39,737 bases of DNA from Geminicoccaceae bacterium (GCA_025054575.1 JANWZN010000011.1:1-39737); one strand, 5' to 3'; positions 16,607-26,821 are shown, counted from the stretch's first letter. Numbers and translations are program-made. Notes: generated by a model not told the origin, from the sequence alone.

Positions 16607-17228
16607 CGACCCGCACCTCCACGGCACCTTCCACCCCGCTCTTGGCCCGCCACAACTCGAGCCGCAGCCGCGGCGGCCCCTCGCCCACCGGCAGGGGTGC
16701 CACCCACCAGCGCGTGGTGGCGGCACTCGGGGCCGGATCGCGGGCGGGGCGCAGGAGCAGCCCGAGCCCGCCACCGCGCTCGAGCGCGAGCTGCAGGCGG
16801 CGGGTGCGGTCGAGATCGGCGCGGGCGAGCTCGGCCACGACGACCGCAGCAGCCGGCGAGGCCGAGGCTTCCTCGACCGCGCGGGCCAGGGCCGCGGCAT
16901 CGGGGGCGCGGACCAGCAGGAGCCGGTCGGGATCGAGCCCGCGGGCGGCGAGCCCGGGCGGCCAGGGGATCCCGCGGGCGCGCAGCCCGGCCTCGTCCAG
17001 GCACCAGACGAGCAGGCCCGGGCGGTCGAGGGCGGCCTTCGCGATCGCGAGGGCGAAGAGGGTGGCGGCGGGACCGGCGAGCTCGTGCAGCGCTTTCCGG
17101 GCGAGCCCGCCTTCGGGCAAGAGCCTCGCGAGCGCCGGGCCGAGGGCGACGGGCGGGACCGCGAGCCCCGCGCCTCTTCCTTCGAGGGCTCGGATGCGGG
17201 CGCGCAGGGCCGCGAGCCGGTCGTCCAT
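16509..17228 (-). CDS. imuA: ImuA, RecA-like mutasome accessory protein
   Basis: The 239-residue protein starts with a short coiled segment (MDDRLAALRARIRALE), then a RecA-like core with no intact Walker A P-loop, consistent with ImuA proteins. The region LHELAGPAATLFALAIAKAA corresponds to the family-typical HEL..G start of that core. It is the first gene of the imuA-imuB operon. ATG 17228 lies 20 bp from the LexA box and is the first start in frame. Its 3' end extends 98 bp into imuB, a longer overlap than the usual few bases, and the last 25 residues are Pro/Ala-rich and look unconserved. Function follows from the family: supporting ImuB and DnaE2 in SOS mutagenesis. Confidence 0.88.
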   Translation of the reverse strand: MDDRLAALRARIRALEGRGAGLAVPPVALGPALARLLPEGGLARKALHELAGPAATLFALAIAKAALDRPGLLVWCLDEAGLRARGIPWPPGLAARGLDPDRLLLVRAPDAAALARAVEEASASPAAAVVVAELARADLDRTRRLQLALERGGGLGLLLRPARDPAPSAATTRWWVAPLPVGEGPPRLRLELWRAKSGVEGAVEVRVDERTLALHPAPALADPAAAAPGPAQRRVLARG

Positions 17229-17247
17229 ACCGTCTCCGACGGAGGTT

Positions 17248-17262
17248 GTTCTTGTTTTGTTC
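17248..17262 (-). promoter_or_regulatory. LexA (SOS) box upstream of imuA
   Basis: GTTC-TTGTTTT-GTTC, a perfect GTTC-N7-GTTC operator 20 bp upstream of the imuA start. It covers the likely -10 element, so LexA binding would block RNA polymerase. Confidence 0.93.
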
Positions 17263-17287
17263 TAGATCGGGCGACGCCGTTCGGCAA
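17259..17287 (-). promoter_or_regulatory. Candidate sigma-70 promoter of imuA-imuB
   Basis: On the minus strand TTGCCG (17282-17287) and TAGAAC (17259-17264) are separated by exactly 17 bases. The -10 shares four bases with the LexA box, the expected arrangement for an SOS-repressed promoter. It lies just downstream of the flippase remnant. Confidence 0.6.
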
Positions 17288-17300
17288 GCCCGAACGGCCT

Positions 17301-18858
17301 TCAGCGCGCTCCGGGCGGGTGTCCGGCAAGACCGCCGCGAGCCAGCCCCAGCAGGGTCGCGAGGAAGGTTGGCGTCGAGCAGCCGCAAGGCGACACCGAA
17401 GGTCAGAACGCCGAGCGGCAGCTCGATCGCGAGCCGGGCGACGGGTGCCGGGCCGGCAGTGCCGACCGGGGGCAAGACCAGGATAACGAGGGCCATGGCG
17501 CCACCCGCCGCGAGGCGGGGCAGGAGGCCCCCCTCGAGCACGCGCACGCCGAGCCCGAGGCGAGGCGCCAGAAGGCCGGTGACGAGGCGCAGGCAGCCGG
17601 GCTGAACCACGACCCGGCCGAGCAACGGCGGCAGCAGAAGGACGGGAGCCGAGGGGGCGGTGGCAGCGGCTGCCGGCACCAGGGTGAACCCCGTCGCGGC
17701 CAGGCCGGTCCTCGGGTGGCCCGCGGCGAGGAGTACTCGGCTCGCGACCGCCGCCAGCCCGAGCACCACGCCCGACGGCGCCAGCACCCGCAGCACCGGG
17801 ACGGTGCCGTGCCAGCCCGCGCCGAGGAGCGCGAGGACGAGCGGCTCGCCCACCAGTGCCATGCCGAGGAACGACGGGAGGCAGACCATCGCGGCGAGCT
17901 CGAGGGAGCGGCGCGCGGCTCGGACTTGCGCGCCGTGCTCGCCCTGCAGACTGGCCAGCGCCTGCGGCGACGGATCGGCGACCGACCCGCCGGTCAGCAT
18001 CAGGCTTTGCTGGACGAGGTGCTTTCCTACGTCGAAGAAGCCGACGGTCCTGGCCGGCAGGAAGACGCCCGAGGCGAGCGTTGCCGCGGTGGCGCTGGCG
18101 TCGGGCAGGGCTTGGCCGGGACCGGTACGCCCAGATCGCGAGCTTCGCTGCAGCCCAAGCGGGTACGTGGTCGAGGGCGGCTCGCGAGGAGTTCGGTGAC
18201 CAAGCGCGCGAGGGCGTCGAGGATCCGCATGGTGACCAGTGCCCGGGCGCCAGTCCGGCGAACGCGATGCCCGCGGCATAGGAGAACGCCGGGGCAAGGA
18301 GCGGGTGCAGGGCGCTGCCGCGATAGGCGAAGCGGTGGTGGAGAAGGCCGATGCTGACGGAGGTGGCGGCGTGAACAAGGCAAGTCGGGGCCGCCGCGCG
18401 GAGGATCGGCGCGAGCCGCGGCTCGTCGGCCAAGGCCACGATCGGCATCGCGGCGACCGCCACGACAAGGGTGGCGGCGAGACCGATGCCCGGGTCGGCC
18501 CAGAGCGCGGGGTGCAGAGCCGCTCGGTCGGCCGCAGATGCTGGACGATCGACTCCGCGTCTGCGAAGCGGGCGGCGAGAAGCGGCAAGGCCAACGTGAC
18601 AGTGGCGATCGCCGCCAGGCCGAAATCTTCCGGCCCCGAGCAGACTCGCCACGAGGAGGGCGACAACGAAGGTCAGCGGCTCGCCGCCGACGACCTCGAC
18701 GACCCGCCAGACGGCGGTGCGCGGGACGACCTCGCTGGCGACGGGCAAGGGCGGATTCCTGCCAGCTGGACCCTCGCGAGGGAGCAGGACGCTCGTCCCG
18801 GGCGCCGGCCGGCGGGTCGCGGCGGATCCGGCCCGGCGGTCGCCCGAGCGTCGCTCAC
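17301..18858 (-). pseudogene. Oligosaccharide flippase (Wzx/WzxC-like), multiply frameshifted
   Basis: Pieces of a membrane flippase appear in succession in all three minus frames. These are a first hydrophobic segment (VVEVVGGEPLTFVVALLVAS), then a GPEDFGLAAIATV piece in the next frame, then WADPGIGLAATLVVAVAAM, then ALVTMRILDALARLVTELL in the third frame, and then a long C-terminal part from about 18080. LLG-PEDFGL is the canonical WzxC N-terminal signature and is rejoined by removing one G near 18637. Another junction (near 18247) is repaired by adding a G and another (near 18510) by adding a C. The end, TFLATLLGLARGGLAG then TGA at 17301, is in yet another frame. At least five single-base shifts are needed. 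The GTG start overlaps the glycosyltransferase stop (18855-18858), so it was once translationally coupled. A functional product is unlikely unless the shifts are sequence errors. Confidence 0.8.
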
Positions 18859-20077
18859 GGCCGCGCCGCGGATCCGATCGGAGGTGCCGCCGGCAGCGAC
18901 CGGGAAGTCGCTGCGCGGGCCAGGGCCTGCCGATAGACCGCGAGCTGCGGTCGCCGATCTCCGCCCAGCTCGGGTGGCGGGCCCGCTGCTCGGCCATGGC
19001 ACGGGCGAGCGGGACGAGCTGTTCGGGCCGTTCGGCGAGATCGCCGAGGACCCGAGCCAGGGCCGCGACGTCCTCGGGCGGAAAGAGAATACCGCCACGA
19101 CCACCGCCGAACAGTTCGGCGAAGCTCGGGATGGCACTCGCCACCACCGGCCGCGCCGACGCGATGGCGCCCATCGCCACGGCGCTCGCATCGATCAGTC
19201 GGTAGGGAAGCACCAAGGCGTCGGCCTCGTCCACCATCCGGGCGAGCTCGCCGTCCGCGAGCCAGCCAGGGCGCAATTCGACGATCGCGCCGAGCCCTTC
19301 CCGAGCGATCAGCTCCCGGAAAGGAGTGAGGTCCATGAACACGCGCCCGGCGATCGTGACCCGAAGCCGAGCGCGTTGCGGCGCCGGCAGTCGGGCCAGG
19401 GCCGCGAGCAGCAGATCGATGCCTTTGTAAGGCTTCATGGCACCGACCATCACGAGCTGAATCGGCCGGTCGCGGGTTATGGGCCGTGGCGGTGCCTCGC
19501 TGCCGAGGTCGATCAGCCCGTGGGGCACGTGATGAACCCGCTCGGGCGGATGACCGGCGGCGATCATTCGCCCGCGCGCCTCCTCGGTGTGGACGATGAG
19601 AGCGTCGACCGAGCCCAGGAAGCGCTCTAGTCCCCAGACCAGGGGGCCACCACGGCTGCCGTTGTAGGGTCGCGAATCGTGCACCGTGAAGACGACCGGC
19701 ACCCGTCGCGCCAGCGGCTCGACGAAGAGCCTGTCGAGCAGGGGCAGCGGGGACCACTGGATGTGCGGGACGTCGATCCCTTCCCGTTCGAAGACGCCGG
19801 CCATCGACGCGAGCTGCGGGCCGTGCTCGAGGCCTTTAACGAGCGATACCAGGCTCTCGGGCAACTTACGGGCGAGACGGCCGTTGGCGAAGCGGTAGAA
19901 GTGGCAGATCTTGTCGATCCGCGGGTCCGTCGGCGGCCGGCCTGCCATGCCCCAGAGGCGGACGGTGCACCCGACTTCCGCGAGCCCACGGGCCAAGGCC
20001 TCGTTGTGAGGCGGCGTGAAGTCCCCGGGATCGACCAGCGCCACCCGGAGGCCGGCGGGTCCTGCGCCGGTGCTCAT
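18855..20077 (-). pseudogene. Family 4-type glycosyltransferase with a late frameshift
   Basis: About 405 residues of a GT-B glycosyltransferase. The N-terminal half contains HIQWSPLPLLDRLF and VVFTVHDSRPYNG. The C-terminal donor-binding half contains VMVGAMKPYKGIDLLLAAL, and LPYRLIDASAVAMGAIASAR carries the usual GT4 E/D-x7-E region in a weakened form. It would add a sugar to a lipid-linked oligosaccharide. The reading frame breaks near 18957, after SWAEIGDR. The expected helix QLAVYRQALARA continues in another frame to the TGA at 18855 and is restored by adding one base. Without repair the frame runs on into the flippase remnant, producing a spurious very long open frame. ATG 20077 has AAGGGGG about ten bases upstream. 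Only the last ~35 residues are affected. Confidence 0.78.
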
Positions 20078-20333
20078 CGCATGGCCCCCTTGCCGATAGG
20101 ACGCGGGCCACGACCGCTCGTCGCAGCGAGAGGTGACGCTCTAATTGGGTCGCAGCGACCGGCGAACGCGTCGTCCGTCTTCTTCGCTGAAGGCCCGCGC
20201 ACCTGCGCGGTACGAACGAGAGGACGGAGCGCGATCGGCCGCGCTGGTGCCATTGGGTGGCGGTTAGTTATGCGTCGAGCCAGTGGCTTGTATTGGCGTG
20301 CGCCGGAGTGTGACGGTGAGCCGGGCCCGTCTG

Positions 20334-20800
20334 TTAGTAGGCCTCCTCGGTTAGAAGGCTGGCGAGCGGTGTGCGGAACAGGATCTCTATGTCGAGCCAG
20401 AAGGACCAGTTGTCGATGTAGCGGAGGTCGGCGCGAACCCGCTCGACGAGCTTTCGCTCAGTGTCTGTGTTTCCGCGCCAACCCTCCACCTGGGCGAGCC
20501 CGGTCATTCCCGGCTTGACGCGCAGCCGGCGCGCAATGTCTGGAACAACTTCGGCGTAGGCACGGCCACCGGCCACGGCCTCGAGCGGATGCGGGCGCGG
20601 CCCGACGAGCGACATCTCTCCCGTTAGCACGTTCAAGAGTTGGGGCAGCTCGTCGAGGCTGGTCCGACGCAGGAAGGCACCGACGCGGGTCACGCGCGGA
20701 TCGTTGCGGAGCGTGAGTCGCCGTCCGCCCGGATCGCTGGCATTGTGGCACATCGTGCGGAATTTCCAGATCCGGAACACCCGGCCACCAGGGCCGGCGT
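20334..20800 (-). pseudogene. Undecaprenyl-phosphate sugar transferase fragment (ExoY/WcaJ type)
   Basis: About 155 residues of the bacterial sugar-transferase domain are intact: FRIWKFRTM, the [21 protein letters not shown] segment, [18 protein letters not shown], and PGMTGLAQVEGWRGNTDTE, ending at a TAA at 20334. Such enzymes transfer hexose-1-phosphate to undecaprenyl phosphate to start exopolysaccharide repeat units. The expected N-terminal membrane helix and the SPGPVFFRQ-like strand before FRIWKFRTM are not found in any frame upstream, so the gene is truncated and probably inactive. The frame is open to 21104 but without conserved residues. It shares strand with the glycosyltransferase; the 256 bp between them (20078-20333) hold no gene and look less GC-rich. 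Confidence 0.75.
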
Positions 20801-21256
20801 CACGCAGCAGCCGTCGTTTCTCTCCGATCTGCCTCGAGCCAGAAGGTGGCCACGACGCCGACGCCAGCGACCACCTCGGCGAGCGATTCGGGCCCCCGGA
20901 GGATGCCGACGCCCTGCCGAGCCCGGCTCGAGGCGGAAGCACATGGCCGTCCTCCGCGATCTGCTTCGTGCCTCTCCCGCGACCAAGCAAACCACGGGCG
21001 GAAACGGGGCCACACGGTTCGCCCGGCGGCAACGCGTGCTTCGTGGCGGCCACTGGTCCGGATCGGCCGCGATACCCTTCGGTACGCACAACCGCCCTCC
21101 GCACGCATCACGGTGGCTGCGGCGCGGCCCGCTCTTCGAAAAGGTCGAGGCCAGGGCTTGCCGACGATTCCGCCGCGCGCGAACCTCCCAGCGGGGCTGG
21201 CGGGGACGCGGCCGCGCGCGCATCTTTCGCGGCGCAGCATCGCCCGGAGCGCCGAC
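20801..21256. other. Stretch without a recognised gene, between the sugar-transferase remnant and adenine deaminase
   Basis: These 456 bp should hold the missing 5' part of the sugar-transferase gene, and part of it must be the adenine deaminase promoter region. Open frames run through it on both strands but I see no conserved motif. One minus frame has a short hydrophobic run ([15 protein letters not shown], near 20880-20830) that could be a relic of the lost membrane helix. Confidence 0.4.
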
Positions 21257-22957
21257 GTGTCCGACCTCGCCCGACGCATCGCCCAGGGTTCGGGAGCCGA
21301 GCCCGCCGATCTCGTGATCCGCGACGTCCGCCTGCTCGATCTCCTCACGGGCGAGTTGCTGCCGGGCGATATCGCGATCTGCGGCGAGCGGATCGTCGGC
21401 ACGCTCGAGCGCTACGAGGGCGCGCGGGTGATCGAGGGCCGCGGCCGGATCGCCGTGCCCGGCTTCGTCGACACCCATCTCCACGTCGAATCCTCGCTCC
21501 TCACCCCGGCCGAGCTCGCCCGCTGCGTGCTGCCGCGGGGTGTGACGACGCTGATCTGCGACCCGCACGAGATCGCCAACGTGCTGGGCGTCGAGGGAAT
21601 CGCCTGGATGCTCGCCTGGGCCGAGGTCCTGCCGCTCGATCTACGGGTCCAGCTCTCCTCTTGTGTGCCGGCCACGGCCTTCGAGACGGCGGGCGCACGG
21701 CTCGAGGCCGCCGACCTCCTGCCCCTGCTCGCCCACCCCAAAGCCCTGGGCCTAGCGGAAGTGATGAACTTCCCGGGCGTGCTCGCCCGCGATCCCGGCC
21801 TATTGGCCAAGCTCGAGGCCTTCGCCGGCCGGCCGATCGACGGCCATTGCCCGCTCCTTTCCGGCAAGGCGCTGTGCGGCTACGCGGCCGCCGGCATCCG
21901 CAGCGAGCACGAGGCGACCGGTCCCGCCGAAGCGCTCGAGAAGCTCAGGAAGGGCTTCCAGGTTCTGGTTCGCGAGGGCTCGGTCTCCAAAGATCTGCAC
22001 GCGCTGGCGCCGTTGATCTCGGCCGACACCTCGCCCTTCCTCGCCTTCTGCACCGACGATCGCAATCCGCTCGACGTCGAGGAGGAGGGTCACCTCGACT
22101 TCCTGGTCCGCGCGGCGATCCGCGCGGGCGCGCCGGCGCATCACGTCTATCGGGTCGCGAGCTGGTCGGGGGCGCGGGCGTTCGGCCTCGCCGATCGGGG
22201 CTTCCTCGCCCCCGGCCGCCGCGCCGACATCGTGCTTTTGGACGATCTCGAGACCTGCGCGGTCTCGCAAGTGATCGTGGGCGGGCGGCTCGCCGAGGAG
22301 GCGCTCGCCGGCCTCGGCCCCGGCCCCGCGCCCGTGGGGCGGGCGAGCGTACGGCTGCGCAGGCTCCTGCCGGCCGATTTCCGGATGCCGGCACCGGCCG
22401 CGGCGAGCCTGCCGGTGATCGGCGTGATCCCGGGCAAGATCATCACCGAGCGGCTCCTGGCCACCCCGCCGCGTCGCGATGGCGTGCTCCTGGCCGATCC
22501 CGAAGCGGACCTCGCGAAAGTCGCCGTGATCGAGCGGCACGGCAAGAACGGCAATATCGGCAAAGGCTTCGTGAAGGGCTTCGGGCTGCGGGAAGGGGCG
22601 ATCGCGAGCTCGGTCGGCCACGACAGCCACAACCTCACGGTCGTGGGTGTCGAGGACGCGGCGATGGCGCTGGCCGCCAACCGGGTGGCCGAACTCGGGG
22701 GCGGGTTCGTGGTCGCCACGGCCGAGCGGGTCGTGGCCGAGCTCGCGCTGCCGATCGCGGGGCTCGTGTCCGATCGCACCTTCGCCGAGGTCACGCTCGC
22801 CCTGCGGCGGCTGCGGGCCGCCGCCCGCGAGCTCGGCTGCCGGCTGCCCGAGCCCTTCCTCCAGGTCTCGTTCCTGCCCTTGCCCGTGATCCCGCACCTC
22901 AAGATCACGGACATGGGCCTGTTCGACGTCGATCGTTTCGAGCTCGTGCGGCTCTGA
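21257..22957 (+). CDS. ade: Adenine deaminase (amidohydrolase superfamily)
   Basis: The 566-residue enzyme deaminates adenine to hypoxanthine in purine salvage. The metal-binding HxH is in [10 protein letters not shown] (residues 71-80), followed by [15 protein letters not shown] (98-111). [11 protein letters not shown] and the C-terminal SVGHDSHNL plus [12 protein letters not shown] segments are hallmarks of bacterial Ade. Length matches the family (about 550-600). GTG 21257, beginning [11 protein letters not shown], is chosen because conservation starts there; the open frame extends back to 20846 without recognisable residues. It is monocistronic by appearance and converges with msrP, 24 bp away. 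Confidence 0.93.
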   Translation: MSDLARRIAQGSGAEPADLVIRDVRLLDLLTGELLPGDIAICGERIVGTLERYEGARVIEGRGRIAVPGFVDTHLHVESSLLTPAELARCVLPRGVTTLICDPHEIANVLGVEGIAWMLAWAEVLPLDLRVQLSSCVPATAFETAGARLEAADLLPLLAHPKALGLAEVMNFPGVLARDPGLLAKLEAFAGRPIDGHCPLLSGKALCGYAAAGIRSEHEATGPAEALEKLRKGFQVLVREGSVSKDLHALAPLISADTSPFLAFCTDDRNPLDVEEEGHLDFLVRAAIRAGAPAHHVYRVASWSGARAFGLADRGFLAPGRRADIVLLDDLETCAVSQVIVGGRLAEEALAGLGPGPAPVGRASVRLRRLLPADFRMPAPAAASLPVIGVIPGKIITERLLATPPRRDGVLLADPEADLAKVAVIERHGKNGNIGKGFVKGFGLREGAIASSVGHDSHNLTVVGVEDAAMALAANRVAELGGGFVVATAERVVAELALPIAGLVSDRTFAEVTLALRRLRAAARELGCRLPEPFLQVSFLPLPVIPHLKITDMGLFDVDRFELVRL

Positions 22958-22981
22958 GGGGCGCGCGCGGCGGCGGGTGCC

Positions 22982-23908
22982 TCAGCGGAAATAGACCGGA
23001 TCGCGCAGGTCCGGATAGAGATGGGCGACCCACTCGCCGTAGCCGTTGAAGATCTTCGTCGGGATCTTCTCGCTCTCGCCCAAGGGCTGCTCGGTCTTCT
23101 GGCTCCAGCGCGGATGCGGCACGTCCGGGTTGACGTTGGCCCAGAAGCCGTATTCGTGCGGCGCGATCTCCTCCCAAAAGGTCTCGGGCCGGTCTTCGAC
23201 GAAGCGGAAGGCGACGATCGACTTGATGCTCTTGAACCCGTACTTCCACGGCACCGCGAGCCGGATCGGCGCGCCCATGGAGTTCGGCAGGGGCTTGCCG
23301 TAGGCCCCGGTGACCAGGAAGGCGAGCTCGTGGGTGGCCTCGGCCAGGGTGAGCGCCTCGGTGTAGGGCCAGGGATACCAGAAGGCGCGCTGCCCGGGGG
23401 CCGTGCGGGCGTCCAGGAAGGTCTGCATCACCAGGTACTTGGCCGAGCCGAGCGGGCGGGCGAGGGCGACCAGGTCGGCGAGCGGGAAGCCGGTCCAGGG
23501 GACCACCATCGACCAAGCCTCCACACAGCGCAGCCGATAGATCCGCTCCTCGAGCGCCACCTTGGCCAAGAGATCGTCGATGTCGAGCGTCGTTTCCTTT
23601 TCGACGAGGCCCTCGATCCGGATCGTCCAGGGCCGGGTTTTCAAGGCCTCGGCCGCTTTCGCGATCTGCTTGTGCGAGCCGAACTCGTAGAAATTGTTGT
23701 AGGTCGTGGCGAGCTTCTCGTCGGTGAGCTTCCTGTCGTCGGCCGTGTAACGCGGGTTGCGCGGGACCGCGGCGTCCGCGAGCCGGACACCCGCACCGGC
23801 GAGCGCGGCCAGCGCGCCCAAGAGCGCGCGGCGGCCGAGCACCAGCGGCTCGGGGGTGACGAGCCGCTCGGGTAGTTGCCAGGGCCGATGGCGAAGCGGG
23901 CGGGGCAT
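22982..23908 (-). CDS. msrP: Protein-methionine-sulfoxide reductase catalytic subunit MsrP
   Basis: The 308-residue molybdopterin enzyme repairs oxidised methionines in periplasmic proteins. A twin-arginine-type signal, [15 protein letters not shown] (residues 25-38), directs Tat export with the cofactor in place. The Mo-ligating cysteine is C128 in [10 protein letters not shown], followed by [33 protein letters not shown] and the terminal [11 protein letters not shown] are family-typical. ATG 23908 is chosen over the longer reading from 23986 because it starts [11 protein letters not shown]. The membrane haem partner MsrQ, which usually lies directly downstream, is not next to it: downstream is the convergent adenine deaminase gene. 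It may be co-transcribed with the TRAP genes 74 bp upstream. Confidence 0.93.
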   Translation of the reverse strand: MPRPLRHRPWQLPERLVTPEPLVLGRRALLGALAALAGAGVRLADAAVPRNPRYTADDRKLTDEKLATTYNNFYEFGSHKQIAKAAEALKTRPWTIRIEGLVEKETTLDIDDLLAKVALEERIYRLRCVEAWSMVVPWTGFPLADLVALARPLGSAKYLVMQTFLDARTAPGQRAFWYPWPYTEALTLAEATHELAFLVTGAYGKPLPNSMGAPIRLAVPWKYGFKSIKSIVAFRFVEDRPETFWEEIAPHEYGFWANVNPDVPHPRWSQKTEQPLGESEKIPTKIFNGYGEWVAHLYPDLRDPVYFR

Positions 23909-23982
23909 GGCGGCGACCTCGGCTGTCCTCTCTCGCTCCGACGAGATAGGGCGCCGATGCCCGCCCGTCCCGTTCCGGCCGC

Positions 23983-25841
23983 TCACGTTCCCGGGAGCGC
24001 GGCCGCCGGCCGGCGGGACTGGAGGAATGCGACCGCGGCGAGCAGCACCGCACCGGCCGCCGCGGCGATCGGGGCCGGGCTCACGAGGAGCGCCGCGGCG
24101 AGGCCCAGAGCGAGCCGCTCGAGGAGCGTGCAGGTTCGCAACAGCCGACCGGCCAAAGCGGCCGCCAGCGCGAGAACCCCCGGCCCGGCCGTGCCGACCG
24201 CGAGCAGGACGTCGAGGGGCGCGCCGATCAGGAGGAGCTCCGGGCGATAGACGAAGAGGAACGGGACGAGAAAACCCGCGGCCCCGATCCGTACCGCCTC
24301 GAGGCCGGTCGCCCAGAGCTCGCTCTTGGCGAGCCCCGCGGCGGCGTAGACGGCGAGCGCCACGGGCGGGGTGATCGCCGAGAGGATGGCGAAATAGAAG
24401 GCGAACATGTGCGCTGCCGGGGTCGCCACCCCGAGCTCGACCAGCGCCGGCACGAGCAGCGCCACCATCACGATGTAGGCCGGGGTGGTCGGCATCCCCC
24501 CATGCCCAGGACGATGCCCGCCACCATCGTGATCACGAGTGCGAGGACGAGACTGTTCTGCGCGAGTGTCACGAGCCGAGCGGTGAGCGTCATGCCGAGA
24601 CCGGTGAGCGCGATCGTGCCGATCACGATCCCGGCGCAGGCGCAGGCGAGCGCGACCGGAACGGTGTTGCGGGCGCCGTCCTCCAGAGCGTCGAGAAGCA
24701 CGCGCCAGTGCAGACCTTCGCGCGTGCCGCGCCGCAGGAGCGCCACGGGGAAACAGGCCAAGAGCCCGACGAGCGCCGCCCGGGGCGCGCTGTAACCGGC
24801 GAGCAGGGTGGCGAGCAGGAGGCCGATGGGCACGAACAGATGACCGCGCTCGCGCATCACCGTGCCGAGTTTCGGCACCTCGGCCTCGGCGAGGCTTGCG
24901 AGGCCGGCCCGCTTGGCCTCGAGATGCACCGTGGCGAACGCCGCGAGGTAGAAGAGGAGTGCAGGTACGAGCGCCCAGATCGTGACCTGGAGGTAGGAGA
25001 CGCCCACGAACTCGGCCACCTCGAAGGCCGCGGCCCCCATCACCGGTGGCATGATCTGGCCGCCTGTGGAGGCCACCGCCTCGACCGCCGCGGCGAAGGC
25101 CGGCCGAAAGCCGGTCCGCTTCATGAGCGGGATCGTGATCTGGCCGGTGACCATGACGTTGGCCACGGCACTGCCCGAAACCGTGCCGAACAGGGAGGAG
25201 GAGAGCACCGCGACCTTGCCCGGCCCGCCGGCACTGCGGCCGGTGGCGGCGATCGCGAAATCCGTGAACAGGCGGCCGGTGCCAGAGCGCTCCATGAAGC
25301 TGCCGAACACCACGAAGACCACGACGTAGGCGGCCGAGACGCCAAGCACCGAGCCGAAGACGCCCTCGGTGGTGAGGTAGAGCTGATCGAGCAGCGTCGC
25401 GGGCTCGATCGTCGTGAAGGCGAGCGCGTAGACGAGAAAGGCCGCGGCGGTGGCCGGCAGCGCCCAGCCCAGCAGGCGTCGGGTCGCCTCGAGCACGAGC
25501 AGGACGCCGAGCGCGGCCATCGCCAGACCGAGCCGGCCGGGCTCGTCGATATACGGGATGCGATTGGCGAGCTGCTCGTAGGTCCAGACCGGGTAGAGGG
25601 TGACCACGGCGCCGAGCAGGAGGAGGAGAAGATCCTCGAGCCCCGGCCGGCCGCGCCCGGGACGGGCCGGCACCAGCAGAAAGGCGAGAAGGAGGGCGAA
25701 GAGGAGGTGCAGGGCGCGGAAGATCATCGCCACCGGGGGGCCCATCGCGGCCACCCAGAGGTGCCAGAGCGCCATGGCGACAGCGATCGCCCGGACCGCC
25801 CGGCGGGCGGGACCGGGCCCGCTCGCACGCTCCTCGCTCAT
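23983..25841 (-). pseudogene. Fused TRAP transporter permease (TAXI type), single frameshift
   Basis: A 4TM/12TM fused TRAP permease of about 619 residues if repaired. The N-terminal small-subunit helices include MALWHLWVAAMG. The large-subunit core includes GSFMERSGTGRLFTDFAIAA, SGSAVANVMVTGQITIPLM and STGGQIMPPVMGAAAFEVAEF, characteristic of TAXI-TRAP systems. The frame breaks at 24490-24500 in a run of six G on the coding strand, within LGMGG; the MPTTPAYIVMVALLVPAL continuation is in another frame. Adding one G to the run restores it, and 1859+1 bases is an exact number of codons. It follows the binding-protein gene by 42 bp. It would form the sodium- or proton-driven channel for the TAXI ligand, an unknown organic acid. 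Confidence 0.85.
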
Positions 25842-25883
25842 CGACCGGTCGGTGCCGGGAGCCCGCGCGAGCCCCGCCGCCCC

Positions 25884-26821
25884 TCAGAGCACGCCCTGCG
25901 CCCGGTAGAAGGCGACCGCCCCAGGATGGAAGGGCACGCCGATGTCCTGCGCCATCGCCTCGGGCGCGAGACCCTGGATCGCCTCGTTGGCCGCCACGAG
26001 GTCGCCGAGATTGGCGACCAGGGCCTCCAGCAACGTCGTCACCTGCGCCTCGGGCAGCTTGCAGGAGACGAAGAGGTGGGTGGCGTAGCCGACCGCCTGC
26101 ACCTCCTTGCTCTGCTCGGGGTACGTGCCGGCCGGGATCGGCACCGCGGCGTGGCCGGGCTTGATCTTGCGCAGGGCGGCGATCTCGTCGTCGTCGAGCG
26201 GGAGGAGCTCGATGTCGCGTGCGGAGGCGAGGTCCATGACGGCACCCGAAGGGATCGTCGTGCCGAGGGTGAAGGCCTGGACGTGCCCGTCCTTCATGAG
26301 CGAGACGGCGTCGTTGTAGGAGGCCATGAAGTTGACCTTGAGGTCGTTGTAGGAGAGGCCGAAAACCTGGAGTACGTGCTGGGTGACGATCTCCGCCGTG
26401 TCGCCGCGGGTCTGTACTGCGAGGCTCTTGCCCTCCAGGTTGGAGACCGACTTGATCCCGGCGTCGGCCAGCACGACGATCTGGAAATATTGTGGGTAGA
26501 GGTCACGAGGTTGCGCAAGTGCTCGGTCTTCTTCGGGAAGGGTGCCGCCCTGTTGTGGCGGTCGACCGTCGAGACGGTGTTGCCGAAGCCCATCTCGGCC
26601 TCGCCCTCGTCGACCCCGCGGACGTTGGCGATGCCGGCACCGGGCAGCGTCTGCACGCTGACGCCCGGCAGAGCCCGCTCCCAGATGCCCTCGAGGGCCC
26701 CGCCGAGCGGCACCCAGACGCCGCCCTGGGGTCCGGTCACGAGACGCAGCGTCTCCGCCGACGCCGCTCCCGCCACCATCAGCAAGGCCCCGGCCGCCGC
26801 CGTCGTCGGCCATGCGCGCAT
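25884..26821 (-). pseudogene. TAXI-family TRAP solute-binding protein, single frameshift
   Basis: About 312 residues if repaired. A signal peptide (residues 1-22, ending AASA) precedes ETLRLVTGPQGGVWVPLGGAL, the TAXI opening, and then ANVRGVDEGEAEMGFGN. The frame breaks near 26507 after KKTEHLRNLV; the continuation LYPQYFQIVVLADAGIKSV is in another frame. Adding one G in the GTGACC junction restores it, and 938+1 bases is an exact number of codons. The C-terminal part (GLAPEAMAQDIGVPFHPGA) is normal TAXI. ATG 26821 is preceded by GGGGAGG. It captures the substrate in the periplasm for the fused permease. Either this and the permease are both inactivated, or both carry base-calling errors. Confidence 0.85.

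Noticed and set aside
15104-20077. A 1657-codon minus-strand open frame covering imuB and the region to 20077
   Set aside because: Only its two ends are genes (imuB and most of the glycosyltransferase). The middle crosses imuA and the flippase in wrong frames; it stays open because of high GC and the glycosyltransferase frameshift. It is not a fusion protein.
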